Counted from the stretch's first letter, positions 35,724 to 46,068 are shown. The stretch is DNA of 64,000 nucleotides from Victivallaceae bacterium (GCA_036659455.1 JAVXCN010000002.1:1-64000); one strand, 5' to 3'. Numbers and translations: made by a program. The notes: generated by a model not told the origin, from the letters alone.

Positions 35724-36748
35724 ACGTGAATACTTTAAGTTCGAGTCAGACAGCCGAAGGCCTATTGCAGACGGAATTAAGTTTGAATAAGAATTTTCTT
35801 CGATTGTTTCGAAATACCGTTATCCTTCTTGCAGGTCCCACGGGTGTCGGTAAAACGGATGTTTCTTTAAGATTGGCAGAGCTATTGAACGGTGAAATTA
35901 TATCTGCGGATGCCATGCAAGTGTATCAGGGCATGAATATAGGAACCGCTAAAGTCTCTTTGAATGAGCGTCAGCGTATTCCTCATCATTTGATTGACGT
36001 AAGACATGTAGCGGACCCATTCAATGTTGTCGATTTTTACTATGAAGCCAGACAGGCTTGTCGAGCGATTTTGAATCGAGGAAGAGTTCCTATAGTGGTT
36101 GGAGGCTCCGGTTTTTATTTTCACATATTTATTTCCGGCCCTCCTACAGGTCCTCCGGCGAATTACATGTTACGTAAGGAGTTGGAACAAGAATTGTTTC
36201 AAAACGGATGTCAGGAGATGTATCGGCGCTTGAAAGAAATCGATCCTGATTACGCAAATACTATTACGGTTAATGATCGTCATAAGATTATAAGGGCTTT
36301 TGAAATCATTACGCTTACCAAAATGAAAGTGAGTGATCACCGAAGACATTTGTCTCTTGAAAACGATGCGGAATATAACTATAGAGCATGGTGTTTAACG
36401 TTGCCGAAAGAGGAATTATATAGACGAATCGAAGTACGATGTCGGCGTATGATGCAAGAGGGTTTGTTAGATGAAGTAAAAAACTTACTTTCCATGGGGA
36501 TTAAAACTAACGTTTCTGCAGAGAAGGCGATAGGATATAGACAGTGGATTGATTTTTTGTCGACCGAAGGTACCGATGATGATTATAAAGCGGCTATGGA
36601 AAAATTCATAAAGGCTAGTAGGTCTTACATAAAAAGACAGCTTACTTGGTTTAAGAAACATACGTTATTCAGACCCTTGGACGGGTCTTTAATGGACATT
36701 GCGGCTATAGCTGATTTTATAGCCATGGATTATCATCTTTGTTCTTGA
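35702..36748 (+). CDS. miaA: tRNA dimethylallyltransferase
   Basis: MiaA adds a dimethylallyl group to A37 of tRNAs that read codons beginning with U. Markers are the P-loop LAGPTGVGKT, SADAMQVYQGMNIGTAK, HHLIDV and VVGGSGFYFHIF. The start is uncertain: the frame opens at 35684 inside rsbV, with a second ATG at 35702. An in-frame GTG at 35726, just after the rsbV stop, would give 340 residues, closest to the usual length. I give the 35702 start. The end overlaps the convergent mqnC gene by 16 bp. Confidence 0.92.
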   Translation: MLRSIYINVNTLSSSQTAEGLLQTELSLNKNFLRLFRNTVILLAGPTGVGKTDVSLRLAELLNGEIISADAMQVYQGMNIGTAKVSLNERQRIPHHLIDVRHVADPFNVVDFYYEARQACRAILNRGRVPIVVGGSGFYFHIFISGPPTGPPANYMLRKELEQELFQNGCQEMYRRLKEIDPDYANTITVNDRHKIIRAFEIITLTKMKVSDHRRHLSLENDAEYNYRAWCLTLPKEELYRRIEVRCRRMMQEGLLDEVKNLLSMGIKTNVSAEKAIGYRQWIDFLSTEGTDDDYKAAMEKFIKASRSYIKRQLTWFKKHTLFRPLDGSLMDIAAIADFIAMDYHLCS

Positions 36749-37794
36749 AGTGCCGATGTTGTCAAAACGGGTCGATAAAAAGAATTTCTTTCGATAGGAA
36801 CGAATCCTTCCGTTTCGATCATTTGTATGATTTCTTCTTTGGAAGCGGTGAGATCCCATTCGGCTGATTTATGGACACTTTCGTTAAGAATAGTGCCGCC
36901 AAAATCATCGGCTCCGTAATGCAATCCTCGTTTGCCTACTTCTTTCCCCTCACCGAACCAAGAGGCTGCTATGTGAGGAAAATTATCGAGATAGATTCGA
37001 GATATCGCTAGGATCCGATAATAAAAATCGGCGGAAGATTTTTGGGAAACTAATTTTTTCATGGGTGTATTCGGAGATTTATAACTCCAAGGTATGAATG
37101 CGGAAAATCCGGAAGTTTCATCTTGTGATTGTCTGAGAGTGTCCAGATGTATAATCACGTCTTCCGCAGTTTCTAAATGTCCGAACATCATGGTAGCGGT
37201 TGTCAGAAAGCCTAATTTATGTGCTTGCTTATGAAAATCAATCCATCCGTTAAGCTTCATTTTTTTGGGCGAAATCTTTAACCTTACTTTTTCTGATAAG
37301 ATTTCAGCTCCTCCTCCCGGGATCGTCGTTTGTCCGCAATCTTTGAGTATTGAGAGCGCTTGCTTGACGGAAATTCCTGAAACGGTCGCTGCCGAAGAAA
37401 TTTCAATTGCCGAAAAATAGTGGGGGTGCAATTCGGGAAATTCATTAACGGTCATTTCTAAAATGGATTTTAAATAATCGAAGGATACTTTAGGATGTAT
37501 TCCCCCTTGTAATAAAACGGTTCTGACCCCTGCATCGCGGTAAGTGATTAATTTTTCTCTCAATTCGTCGATAGTCAGAAGATAGGCTTCCGGATGAGTC
37601 ACGTTTCTGTGAAAAGCACAAAATCTACAGTGAACGGTACAGATATTAGTGTAATTCGGATTGGCGTCGACGATAAAAAAAACCCGGTTACCGGGATTCA
37701 AAAATTCGCGGGTTCTTGCGGCTAACACTCTTAAATCTTCCAAAGATGCGTACTTGAATAAATTCAATGCTTCGAAAAAAGAAATTCTACTCAT
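36733..37794 (-). CDS. mqnC: Cyclic dehypoxanthine futalosine synthase
   Basis: This radical-SAM enzyme of the futalosine route to menaquinone cyclises dehypoxanthine futalosine. The cluster motif is C52, C56, C59 (CTVHCRFCAF). TVLLQGGIHP, TIPGGGAEIL, PKKMKLNGWIDFHKQAHKLG and TATMMFGHLET agree with MqnC; the related MqnE is the alternative. The frame opens at a TTG at 37833, but the ATG at 37794 has a gagg site just before it, giving 353 residues. Confidence 0.88.
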   Translation of the reverse strand: MSRISFFEALNLFKYASLEDLRVLAARTREFLNPGNRVFFIVDANPNYTNICTVHCRFCAFHRNVTHPEAYLLTIDELREKLITYRDAGVRTVLLQGGIHPKVSFDYLKSILEMTVNEFPELHPHYFSAIEISSAATVSGISVKQALSILKDCGQTTIPGGGAEILSEKVRLKISPKKMKLNGWIDFHKQAHKLGFLTTATMMFGHLETAEDVIIHLDTLRQSQDETSGFSAFIPWSYKSPNTPMKKLVSQKSSADFYYRILAISRIYLDNFPHIAASWFGEGKEVGKRGLHYGADDFGGTILNESVHKSAEWDLTASKEEIIQMIETEGFVPIERNSFYRPVLTTSALQEQR

Positions 37795-37973
37795 AAAACC
37801 TCTTGTAGAAAACGACGATAAAATCGAAATCAATAAACCGATTGCATTTTAACAAGACCAAAGACATTCAAACTGTTTGACGGAAAACTCCAGAGAGCCT
37901 TACAATTGTGATTTTCGTTTTTTTTTGTCAACTTAGTTTGCCTTTTTTACCCGATTTCAGAGTTGTTTCCAGT

Positions 37974-39587
37974 ATGAAAGAAGTAGTCCCTCAATTGAAC
38001 GTAGATAATATGGAAAACTCTTCAATTGAGAGTATGTTGCAATGTCTGAATTCTTTAACCGATATCGAAGATAGGGTGCGTGAGTGTTTAAAATTCATGC
38101 AACAAGTTTTGAGTAACGACTTGAGAATTGATATTCGTGTTTTCTGGGGACTTAAAAAATATTGTCTGCCTTTATTTAAAGATCTATCCGGGCTTGCACG
38201 TAATTGTTTTTGGAAAACTTATATTGATTTGAATACCGAGGCTAGAAAATTAAAAGCTTTTATGGATGAAGAAACGGCATTCGTTTGCGAGCAGATTGAG
38301 ATTGCCGTTGCTCATTTAGAGAAGGATGTGGGTGAGTTTTTTAATTCTCATAACGACTTCTGTGATTCTAGAGATAAATTCGTTCTTGCTATCGTTAATG
38401 AGATCTCTTCTTTGAAGGACAAAGAAAGGCTCTATTATTCCGACATTTATGTCGATCTATCTTGGTTGAATATTTTCGTATCACGGTTGGTTAATTTGAG
38501 AAAGGAATTAATCAAAACCGATATGAGGATCAAGCTGAGGAATAGATTCTTTCAACGATTATCCGTTGTAGGAGATCTCATTTTCCCGAAACGACGGGAT
38601 TTAATTACCGCCGTCAGTGAATCCTTTAAGAGTGATATCATTCGTTTTGCAGAAGATCATTTTAATACCGGATTTTCAAGAGATAAGATTAAGAAAAATC
38701 TTTTCGTTTTAAAAAATGAAATTCGATTGTTACAAAATTTAGCTAAAGAATTAACTTTAAATACATCGTGTTTTTCGGAAGTAAGAGGGTCGTTGAGTCA
38801 ATGTTGGGATAAACTGCGTGAGTTTGAGAAAGAAATCAAACAAGAGCGTATCGGTGAAAGACAGGCTTCGGGTGAGAATACTCGTTTAGTAGAAGAGAGA
38901 TTAGGTATAATTCGAGAGAATTTTCTTTCGAGTGCACTTTCCTTAAATGATTGTAGGACCGAATTAGGGAATGTTTCGAAATGGATGCGAAAACTGGACC
39001 TTGTGCATTCGGATGTTGTTTCTCTGAGAGAAAAATTGAGGAATTGTTATTCCTTGATTGAAGAGGCTGAACTTTCGGAAGAAAAGCTTAGACAAGAAAA
39101 AGATCGGGAAAAAGAAGCTCTGCGAGCCGAAAAACAATGCGAATTCGACGCGGAAGTACAAAAAGTACAGATGATGTTGTCGGGAGGAGTTGATTGTTCT
39201 GAAATTAAATCGGTGCTTGAGGCATTGACGGTTCGATTGGTGAAAATCGATTGTTTCTCGAAGTCGGAACGAGGGGCCAGAGAAAAATTATTAAACAATT
39301 TGAAAAATAATGTATCGGAAAACGAAGAAAAGATTTTGTTATCGTTGTCCTCCGAAGATGAGGTTGCTTTTGCTAAATTAAAAGAAGCTTTGGTATTAAA
39401 GAAGGATAGACGGAAAGAATTGAAAGAACAGCTTGAAAAGTATAAAAAGTTGTCCGGTAGTTCTGGTTGCAATTTTGAAAAAGCTATGTATTACGATCAA
39501 TTGATCTATGAAGAAAAAGAGAAATTAAACGCTCTTAACCAAAGTATTTCAGATTTAGAGAAGCACATTTCAGATCTGAGAAAATAG
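37974..39587 (+). CDS. Large coiled-coil protein of unknown function
   Basis: About 537 residues from the ATG at 37974; the frame is open from 37908, but the extra 22 residues look like upstream noise. The protein is rich in Glu, Lys and Leu, with long heptad-like stretches in the second half (from about residue 270 to the end). The last third is especially dense in coiled coil. No signal peptide or catalytic motif is visible. It occupies the place of a conserved chlamydial hypothetical (CT768 as I recall). A structural or scaffold role is possible but not shown. A HAD hydrolase gene follows 10 bp later. Confidence 0.75.
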   Translation: MKEVVPQLNVDNMENSSIESMLQCLNSLTDIEDRVRECLKFMQQVLSNDLRIDIRVFWGLKKYCLPLFKDLSGLARNCFWKTYIDLNTEARKLKAFMDEETAFVCEQIEIAVAHLEKDVGEFFNSHNDFCDSRDKFVLAIVNEISSLKDKERLYYSDIYVDLSWLNIFVSRLVNLRKELIKTDMRIKLRNRFFQRLSVVGDLIFPKRRDLITAVSESFKSDIIRFAEDHFNTGFSRDKIKKNLFVLKNEIRLLQNLAKELTLNTSCFSEVRGSLSQCWDKLREFEKEIKQERIGERQASGENTRLVEERLGIIRENFLSSALSLNDCRTELGNVSKWMRKLDLVHSDVVSLREKLRNCYSLIEEAELSEEKLRQEKDREKEALRAEKQCEFDAEVQKVQMMLSGGVDCSEIKSVLEALTVRLVKIDCFSKSERGAREKLLNNLKNNVSENEEKILLSLSSEDEVAFAKLKEALVLKKDRRKELKEQLEKYKKLSGSSGCNFEKAMYYDQLIYEEKEKLNALNQSISDLEKHISDLRK

Positions 39588-39597
39588 TTATTCAAGT

Positions 39598-40245
39598 ATG
39601 AACCGTAAAGAATCTTGGATTTATGCTTTCGATCTGGATGACACTTTGCTGAATTTTAACTCCAGTATTGGATTTTATAAATATCATTTTTTGAGAAGAA
39701 GATTCGGATTAAGATCTCTTTTTGCATGTTTGACGGCTTACTGTTCTTATCGTTTTTTTTCCGGAGACATGAGACGAATATATTCTTGTTTTTTTGAAAC
39801 TTGTTTGAAAGGAATGTCTTTTGAAAAGCTTTTGGAGTTAGTGGATCAGTGGATAGATAATCTTAAGCCGAATTTTTATCAACCGAGTTTGAATTATTTA
39901 AATCATGCTCTTTCCGAAGGTTTTCCTGTAGTTATATTGTCGTCTTCACCGGACTTTCTTGTGAGTAGATTTGCTCGGTTATTTAAAGTTTCGGAATTTT
40001 CCGCTTCCGTTTATGCGTGTAACTCGGAAGGAATTTATCGAGAGCCGGGTTTATTTTTAGATGGGCACGGAAAAGCTCGAGAGTTAAGAAGGTATATGCG
40101 TTATTTTAATGTAACGAAATCTTTATGTTTTTCGAATAGTGTCTCGGATTTACCGTTTTTGTTCGCAGGAACGAAATCTATTGCGGTCAAAGCGGATCGT
40201 AAATTCAAAAAGTTTTCCCTTTGTAAGGGATGGGTTACCATTTAG
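39598..40245 (+). CDS. HAD-superfamily hydrolase, subfamily IB-like
   Basis: A 215-residue phosphatase-like protein. The nucleophile motif DLDDT (D12, D14) is close to the N-terminus, VVILSSSP gives motif II, and the end has SNSVSDLPFLFAGTKSIAV, the acidic motif IV arrangement. A helical cap lies between. Members of this subfamily dephosphorylate serine phosphate, lysophospholipids or similar substrates; the substrate here is not evident. It follows the coiled-coil gene at 10 bp and probably shares its transcript. Confidence 0.85.
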   Translation: MNRKESWIYAFDLDDTLLNFNSSIGFYKYHFLRRRFGLRSLFACLTAYCSYRFFSGDMRRIYSCFFETCLKGMSFEKLLELVDQWIDNLKPNFYQPSLNYLNHALSEGFPVVILSSSPDFLVSRFARLFKVSEFSASVYACNSEGIYREPGLFLDGHGKARELRRYMRYFNVTKSLCFSNSVSDLPFLFAGTKSIAVKADRKFKKFSLCKGWVTI

Positions 40246-40299
40246 GGGATAAAAAAATGTGTCGACAGTATCCTTTATAATCCTTTATTCTCGAAGCTT

Positions 40300-40662
40300 A
40301 TGGAAACGAACTTACTCGGTTGTCTTAAAACGATAGGCTCGGCGATCGAAAATAAAAAGGGCTTTAATACGGTCGTTCTCGACGTTAGGTCCATTTGTCG
40401 AATGACGGATTTCTTTATTTTTACCGAAGGCAATGTCGGTGTCCATGTTAAAGCTATTACGGAATCGATTATTCAAAATTTGAAACAAGAACAATTGATT
40501 CCTCTTTGCGTTGAAGGCATGTCTATCGGTGAATGGGTGGTTATCGATTATGGATTCGTTATAATTCATGTATTTATTCCTTCCGTGCGGGATAAATATC
40601 GTGTGGAAGAGTTATGGAAAGACGGTTTAGTGGTTAAATGGAACTCTTATAATTCTTTGTAG
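40300..40662 (+). CDS. rsfS: Ribosome silencing factor RsfS
   Basis: RsfS binds ribosomal protein L14 on the 50S subunit and blocks joining to 30S when nutrients are scarce. The 120-residue protein matches the Iojap family: VVLDVRSICRMTDFFIFTEG near the start, GMSIGEWVVIDYGFVIIHVF in the middle and DKYRVEELWKDG near the end. Length is normal. fabF follows after 20 bp on the same strand. Confidence 0.93.
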   Translation: METNLLGCLKTIGSAIENKKGFNTVVLDVRSICRMTDFFIFTEGNVGVHVKAITESIIQNLKQEQLIPLCVEGMSIGEWVVIDYGFVIIHVFIPSVRDKYRVEELWKDGLVVKWNSYNSL

Positions 40663-40682
40663 TTTTATAATTTAGGTTTGGT

Positions 40683-41933
40683 ATGAGCAAAAAGCGAGTA
40701 GTAGTTACTGGTATGGGATTGGTTTCCGCTTTGGGAAATGAAGTGGATGCTTTTTACGAGATGTTATTGAGCGGTAAGAGTGCCATAAGACCCATCACCC
40801 ACTTTCCTTGCGAGGATGCTCCTACTCGGTTTGCAGGTTGGATAGACGATTTTGAGTCCGAGCCGTATCTCGACAGAAAACAGGCTAGAAGAGTCGATCC
40901 ATTCATTAAATATGCTATTGTTGCAGCGAAAAAAGCTGCTCACATGGCGGGATGGGAAGAGAATAGAGAGAGTAAGAATAAGCATCGCTGTGGGGTCATT
41001 ATAGGTGCCGGTATGGGAGGCTTATTGACGTTGGAAGAAGGTTTGAAGCGTTTGTTGCTTGAGAAAAAGAAACTTTCTCCGTTTTTCATTCCCTTTATTA
41101 TCTCGAACATGGCTGGAGCTATGATTGCAATGGATTTCGATTTCATGGGGCCGAATTATTCCATTTCTACAGCTTGCGCTACAAGTAATTATTGTATTGA
41201 AGCTGCTTATAACTATTTGGCTAACGGTTATACCGATCTTATGTTCTGCGGAGGAGCTGAAGCTGCCGTTAATGTTGTCGGTCTTCAAGGTTTTATAGCC
41301 AATAAAGCTTTATCCGAAAGAAATGATGAACCGACCAAAGCTTCACGGCCTTGGGATAGAGATAGAGACGGTTTTGTTCTGGGAGAGGGAGCAGGCGTTT
41401 TGGTTTTGGAGACCTTGGATCATGCTTTAGCCAGAGGAGCCCCTATAATAGCGGAAATTTTGGGAGCACACGTCAATTGCGATGCGTTTCATATGACGTC
41501 ACCCAGAGATGATGGTGAAGGGATTGCGGCTTGTGTTCGAGGAGTTTTGAAAGCCGCCGACATTCCCCTTGAAAGAGTCAATTATATTAATGCACACGGT
41601 ACTTCTACTCCTTTAGGGGATATTGCCGAGGTTGTGGCTTTAAGGAAGGTTTTTGGGGATCATATGACTAAAGTTAAGATGAATTCAACGAAATCCTTAA
41701 TAGGACATTGTTTAGGAGCTGCCGGTGGGATAGAAGCTATTGCTACACTGCAAGCCATTGTTAAGGATAAGATACATCCGACGATTAACGTGGATAATCC
41801 TATTGCCGAAGTTGAAGGTATTGATTTAGTCCGGGATCAAGCTCAGGATTTCGTTATAGATGTCGCTATGTCGAATTCTTTTGGTTTCGGCGGTCATAAC
41901 TCTATCGTTTTATTCTCTAAGTATAAGCCGTAA
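40683..41933 (+). CDS. fabF: 3-oxoacyl-[ACP] synthase II
   Basis: FabF condenses malonyl-ACP with acyl-ACP to lengthen fatty acids. The 416-residue thiolase-fold protein has the catalytic cysteine at C165 (STACATS) and histidines in NAHGTSTPLGD and LIGHCLGAAGG. The end FGFGGHNSIVLF is typical. Its stop and the start of the Nudix gene share one base, so the two are co-transcribed. Confidence 0.96.
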   Translation: MSKKRVVVTGMGLVSALGNEVDAFYEMLLSGKSAIRPITHFPCEDAPTRFAGWIDDFESEPYLDRKQARRVDPFIKYAIVAAKKAAHMAGWEENRESKNKHRCGVIIGAGMGGLLTLEEGLKRLLLEKKKLSPFFIPFIISNMAGAMIAMDFDFMGPNYSISTACATSNYCIEAAYNYLANGYTDLMFCGGAEAAVNVVGLQGFIANKALSERNDEPTKASRPWDRDRDGFVLGEGAGVLVLETLDHALARGAPIIAEILGAHVNCDAFHMTSPRDDGEGIAACVRGVLKAADIPLERVNYINAHGTSTPLGDIAEVVALRKVFGDHMTKVKMNSTKSLIGHCLGAAGGIEAIATLQAIVKDKIHPTINVDNPIAEVEGIDLVRDQAQDFVIDVAMSNSFGFGGHNSIVLFSKYKP

Positions 41934-42367
41934 TGGAATCGTTTCAAGATTGTTCCTACGGTATCATTCCAGTGAAGTTGACGAACTCTTTAATGAAGTA
42001 TTTTATTGTTAGGCATACGTATGGGAATCATTGGGGGTTTCCTAAAGGACATCCTGAAACCGGAGAGTTACCTTTAGAAACCGCTAAGAGAGAACTTTTT
42101 GAAGAAACGGGATTTATTACGGTTCGTCTCTTGGGGCAAGCCCAGCTTCAAGAAAGTTATTCTTTTCTTTATAAGGGAAGGTTGTGCAACAAGACAGTTA
42201 ACTACTTTCTATCGGAGGTTGAAGGCGACTATGTCCCAGATATATCGGAAATAGCAGAGGGACGATGGGTGTCTTACGCGGAGGCGATAAAACTCTTTAA
42301 TTTCGAATCGATACGACAGGTTATTAAAGATGCAGAAGCATTTTTAAAAAAGCCGAAATCCGACTAA
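41933..42367 (+). CDS. Nudix hydrolase, Ap4A-hydrolase-like
   Basis: A 144-residue Nudix enzyme with the full catalytic box: [20 protein letters not shown] followed by TGF. The preceding WGFPKG and the small size resemble bis(5'-nucleosyl)-tetraphosphatases, which clear Ap4A; substrate assignment is inferred. It starts on the last base of fabF and overlaps the convergent ppa by 4 bp. Confidence 0.88.
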   Translation: MESFQDCSYGIIPVKLTNSLMKYFIVRHTYGNHWGFPKGHPETGELPLETAKRELFEETGFITVRLLGQAQLQESYSFLYKGRLCNKTVNYFLSEVEGDYVPDISEIAEGRWVSYAEAIKLFNFESIRQVIKDAEAFLKKPKSD

Positions 42368-42996
42368 GAATCCAAGCTGAATTTCGTTTTATAATCGAGA
42401 TATGATAATTGAATTACTTCTTTCGCTTCATTTTGAGAATACAGTCCGGCAATTTCTATCTTTGCTTGACCGCCGTTAATGATGTAATCCGGAGTTGACT
42501 TATAGGTCAGAAAATAGTGTTTGATCATGTCTAAAATGGCTTTCGGACACTCCGTAATATCATTGATACCGCCGTAAACCAGATCACCTTCTAAAACAGC
42601 AATGATTTTATCGTCGGCTTCTCCGGAGTCGATAATGCGAAAGCCGCCGATAGGTTTCGCTTGAAGTAAGATATTTCCGTGAATCAATTCCTTTTCTGTG
42701 AGAACGCAAATGTCCAGAGGATCGTCATCGCCTTTGATTCCTGAACGGTTGGATTTTTCCGAACAAAAAGCTCCGATCATATCTCCGCAGTAAGTTTGAG
42801 GGACAAAGCCGTACAGACAAGGACATCGATTGGAAAATTTTTGGGGACGATCTACTTTAAGCAGTCCGGTTTTTTTATCTAACTCGAATTTAACCGAATC
42901 TGTTGGAGTGATTTCTACATAACAAGAAACAGTAGCGAAATTGTTATCGGTGATTGATGGACTATGCCAAGGATGGCCAACGGATGTATGCTTCAT
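42364..42996 (-). CDS. ppa: Inorganic pyrophosphatase
   Basis: A class I soluble pyrophosphatase that hydrolyses PPi to drive biosynthesis. The 210-residue sequence has the metal-binding motif [11 protein letters not shown] and the substrate-binding [15 protein letters not shown] near the N-terminus. Length is somewhat above the 175 residues of E. coli Ppa, as in other chlamydiae. It is transcribed away from ldh, with a 178-bp gap. Confidence 0.94.
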   Translation of the reverse strand: MKHTSVGHPWHSPSITDNNFATVSCYVEITPTDSVKFELDKKTGLLKVDRPQKFSNRCPCLYGFVPQTYCGDMIGAFCSEKSNRSGIKGDDDPLDICVLTEKELIHGNILLQAKPIGGFRIIDSGEADDKIIAVLEGDLVYGGINDITECPKAILDMIKHYFLTYKSTPDYIINGGQAKIEIAGLYSQNEAKEVIQLSYLDYKTKFSLDS

Positions 42997-43174
42997 GATG
43001 TACCGAAATATGTCTGCGTTTTTGGTTTTTTAAAAAAAATATACAACAAATTCATTGAGTAGCGGTGATTTTATAGTAAACCGATCGAAGATTACAAGAG
43101 AATTATCCATTCAAAGATAGCTAGAGTTTATTTGACTTTATTGTCTTTTTCTAGGAAAATTATCTTTCTGGAAA

Positions 43175-44260
43175 ATGGATACGCTACATCTTATGAGTAT
43201 AAGAATCTCTTTTGAAGAAATAAATGTCGAAGGTTACGAGAGAGTCGTGTCTTTACGTTGTCCGAATTCGGGGTTGAATGCGATTATTTCGATACACAAT
43301 ACGAATTTAGGGCCTTCTCTTGGAGGAATTCGAGCTCTGAACTATCAATCTTTTCAGGAAGCTTTGGATGATGTCCTAAAACTGTCAAAAGGTATGACTT
43401 ATAAGGCCGCCATCTCCGGCATGGAAACAGGGGGTGGTAAGAGCGTAATCATTCTGGAAGAAAATCAAATATTGACGAACGAGTTATTGAAAGATTTTGC
43501 TAAGGGTGTCGATTTTTTGAAGGGGCGTTATATCTGTGCCGAAGACATGGGTGTCGATTGTTCTTCTGTTGAAATCATTCGTTCTTTTACTGATTATGTA
43601 GTCGGGTTAGAAAAAATCAGCGGTGATCCTGCTCGTTTTACCTCTTACGGGGTCTATTTGGGAATGAGAACCGTGGCAGGTAAACTTTGGGGGAGCAATT
43701 GTCTCAAAGAGAAAACTGTAGCTATTCAAGGGCTTGGAGCGGTCGGTATGCGATTGGCCGAAAGACTTTTTTGGTCGGGAGCCAACCTGATCGTATCCGA
43801 TATTTCCGAAAAGAAAGTTGCTGATGCAGTTAAATATTTCGGTGCCAAAGCGGTTGATGTTGACGATATTTTGTATGTTGATTGCGATATCTTGGCTCCT
43901 TGTGCACGGGGAGGTGTTTTTCATACGGATAATGTGAAATATCTTTCCTGTAAGTCCATCGTCGGCGCTGCCAATAATCAGTTAGATTCAGAGATCGTCG
44001 GGGATCGTTTATTTGAAGCGGGTATTGTATACGCCCCCGATTATTTGGTTAACTCGGGAGGATTGATTAACGTTGCTCAGGAATTGAATTCGTCAGGTTA
44101 CAATTCTCAAGTCGTTCGTGAGAAAACGTGGTGTATCAGCGATAAATTGGATTTGATACTTCAAAGTTCGGAAGAAAGACAATTGCCTCCGGTTAAGATT
44201 GCCAATCAAATGGCAGAAGAAAGTTTCTTAAGGTCTCACGCTAGTTCTGCAGCAAATTAA
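43175..44260 (+). CDS. ldh: Leucine dehydrogenase (Glu/Leu/Phe/Val family)
   Basis: An NAD-dependent enzyme that deaminates branched-chain amino acids to keto acids. The 361-residue protein has GPSLGGIRALNY, the catalytic lysine region SKGMTYKAAISGMETGGGKS, and the NAD loop GLGAVGMRLAERL. Size matches leucine rather than glutamate dehydrogenases (about 450). A second ATG at 43193 is an alternative start. The 3' end overlaps the convergent cysQ gene by 20 bp. Confidence 0.9.
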   Translation: MDTLHLMSIRISFEEINVEGYERVVSLRCPNSGLNAIISIHNTNLGPSLGGIRALNYQSFQEALDDVLKLSKGMTYKAAISGMETGGGKSVIILEENQILTNELLKDFAKGVDFLKGRYICAEDMGVDCSSVEIIRSFTDYVVGLEKISGDPARFTSYGVYLGMRTVAGKLWGSNCLKEKTVAIQGLGAVGMRLAERLFWSGANLIVSDISEKKVADAVKYFGAKAVDVDDILYVDCDILAPCARGGVFHTDNVKYLSCKSIVGAANNQLDSEIVGDRLFEAGIVYAPDYLVNSGGLINVAQELNSSGYNSQVVREKTWCISDKLDLILQSSEERQLPPVKIANQMAEESFLRSHASSAAN

Positions 44261-45218
44261 GAATTTTTTCGTGTAATTCGGAATTCAGACTACCTAGAAT
44301 AATCGGTTTGTTTAGTAAATTCGGCGGTTTTTGGAAATTGAGTTTTTGACCTTCTGAATCCGTAATGATTCCTCCTGATCTTTCGAGAATTAATGATCCG
44401 GCAGCGTGATCCCAGATTTTGCATGGAGAGCTGACTGCGGGGAGTCTTATGAAAACCGAAGCCATGTTTTCCGCGACAAGAGCATATTTTGATTGTCCAT
44501 CTAAGCGTAAAGGAATTAAATTTTCATGTATTTTGCTGAGTAATCTTCTGGTTTCTGAATGTCTTTGATTAAGGGAGGCCATCGGTGGTTCGCAATAATA
44601 AAAAAACTCATCGGAACCGGCTTCGGTAGATAACGTTTTTTTATGGCAAGTTCCGTCTTGTCGTAGTGTATACATAAGAGATTGTGTTTGAGCGGAGGCT
44701 GAGTATATGATATATTTTTCGTCTTGCTTGAAACTCGGACAGCCTAAGACTCCGACTGTAGGATAACCGTTTTCAATCAGCGCTAAGGCTACCGAAAAAC
44801 TTTTGTGTTTTAAGAAACCGAAGGTTCCGTCTATAGGATCTATAGTCCAAAATGCATCGTATTTATCGATAATGGGATCCGGTTCCATAATTCTCAGGAA
44901 TGTGTTTTTATCTAAATCGAAAATTATTTCACGTATCTCTTCTATTAGAGAATCGCAATGTTTTTCAAGTTCCAAGAGGTTTTCTTCACCTATGACAGGA
45001 CGAAAATCTCCTCGTTGTCTTAGATAAGACTTTATAAGGAATTGTATGGCATAATCGACGGATGTTACATAAGAGCCGTCTTTTTTTTTCCGGATTTCAA
45101 TCGTATTTTCTCGAAGCTTCTTCTGATAAACAGGCAAAAGAGACATGATGAAATACATGACGTTCTCAGCTATTTCTTGATTGTTTTTGAATAGTTGAGT
45201 CATAGTTACCGATGTCAT
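44241..45218 (-). CDS. cysQ: 3'(2'),5'-bisphosphate nucleotidase (CysQ-like)
   Basis: A magnesium-dependent phosphatase of the inositol monophosphatase fold that hydrolyses PAP. Metal ligands are visible in GEENLLEL and in WTIDPIDGTFGFLKHKSFSVALA (DPIDGT), with the late motif WDHAAGSLILERSGG. The length of 325 residues is longer than E. coli CysQ (246), closer to the Hal2-type enzymes. An ATG at 45203 is an alternative start. Divergent from plsC across 91 bp. Confidence 0.88.
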   Translation of the reverse strand: MTSVTMTQLFKNNQEIAENVMYFIMSLLPVYQKKLRENTIEIRKKKDGSYVTSVDYAIQFLIKSYLRQRGDFRPVIGEENLLELEKHCDSLIEEIREIIFDLDKNTFLRIMEPDPIIDKYDAFWTIDPIDGTFGFLKHKSFSVALALIENGYPTVGVLGCPSFKQDEKYIIYSASAQTQSLMYTLRQDGTCHKKTLSTEAGSDEFFYYCEPPMASLNQRHSETRRLLSKIHENLIPLRLDGQSKYALVAENMASVFIRLPAVSSPCKIWDHAAGSLILERSGGIITDSEGQKLNFQKPPNLLNKPIILGSLNSELHEKILNLLQN

Positions 45219-45309
45219 AAAGGAGAAATAAGGTCTTCTCCGTCGTTTTTCCTGTGATTTTACCGGAGAATCTGATTCTATAAAATGATGAATTGTTGTT
45301 AATTTTTCT

Positions 45310-46059
45310 ATGCTTCGGGTTATTGGTTTTTTTGGTTATTATTGCGTCAGATTTCTTCTGAACTTGCGGTATCGTATTATTTTTAACGATCCGGATTTTG
45401 CATTGGAAAATCCGAGGCAAGGCACCATTTTCCTTGCCAATCATGTCTCGGAAGTCGATCCCGTGATTCTCGTCTCGCTTTTATGGAAAAGATTTCAGCC
45501 TAGGGCTTTGGCTTCGAAATATCTATTTTCAATTCCCGTAGTCAGCTTCTTTCTCAAGCTGACTCGTGCCTTTCCCGTTCCCGTCGTACTACCTGGCGGT
45601 CAATCCGAAAAAAAACTCGAACAAATTCGAAGGTATCAAAAATCGGTGGTTGACGCTTTACATTCAAAAGATAACATTTTAATTTATCCGTCGGGAAAAC
45701 TTAGTCACGACGGTAAAGAAGAGTTTCTTGAGCAATCGGCAGCATTTTTATTACTCGAATCTGCTCCTAAAGCTAATGTTGTTTTGCTCCGTACAAGGGG
45801 CTTATGGGGAAGTTTTTTTTCCAGAGCTCTAACGAATGCTACTTTGGATTTGAAGAAAGGAGCCTGGCAGGCATTGAAAGTCATATTCAGAAATTTTATA
45901 TTTTTCGTTCCGAAAAGGGAAGTGATTATCGAAGTTTTCAGTGTTCCTCGCGTTTTATTGTCCGATTTTCAAGATAAAAAATCCTTGAATATTTTTTTGG
46001 CATCGTGGCTCAATAAAGATGGAGAAGCAGAACCTTTGAACCTTGTTCCTTATAAGTGA
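45310..46059 (+). CDS. plsC: 1-acyl-sn-glycerol-3-phosphate acyltransferase
   Basis: PlsC adds the second acyl chain to make phosphatidic acid at the inner membrane. The 249-residue protein has the catalytic NHVSEVD (HX4D) after an N-terminal hydrophobic stretch and a later IYPSGKLSHDGKEE block in place of the usual FPEGTRS. It lies 9 bp before the acyl-ACP synthetase gene, so acyl activation and transfer are encoded together. Confidence 0.9.
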   Translation: MLRVIGFFGYYCVRFLLNLRYRIIFNDPDFALENPRQGTIFLANHVSEVDPVILVSLLWKRFQPRALASKYLFSIPVVSFFLKLTRAFPVPVVLPGGQSEKKLEQIRRYQKSVVDALHSKDNILIYPSGKLSHDGKEEFLEQSAAFLLLESAPKANVVLLRTRGLWGSFFSRALTNATLDLKKGAWQALKVIFRNFIFFVPKREVIIEVFSVPRVLLSDFQDKKSLNIFLASWLNKDGEAEPLNLVPYK

Positions 46060-46068
46060 GATTCATGT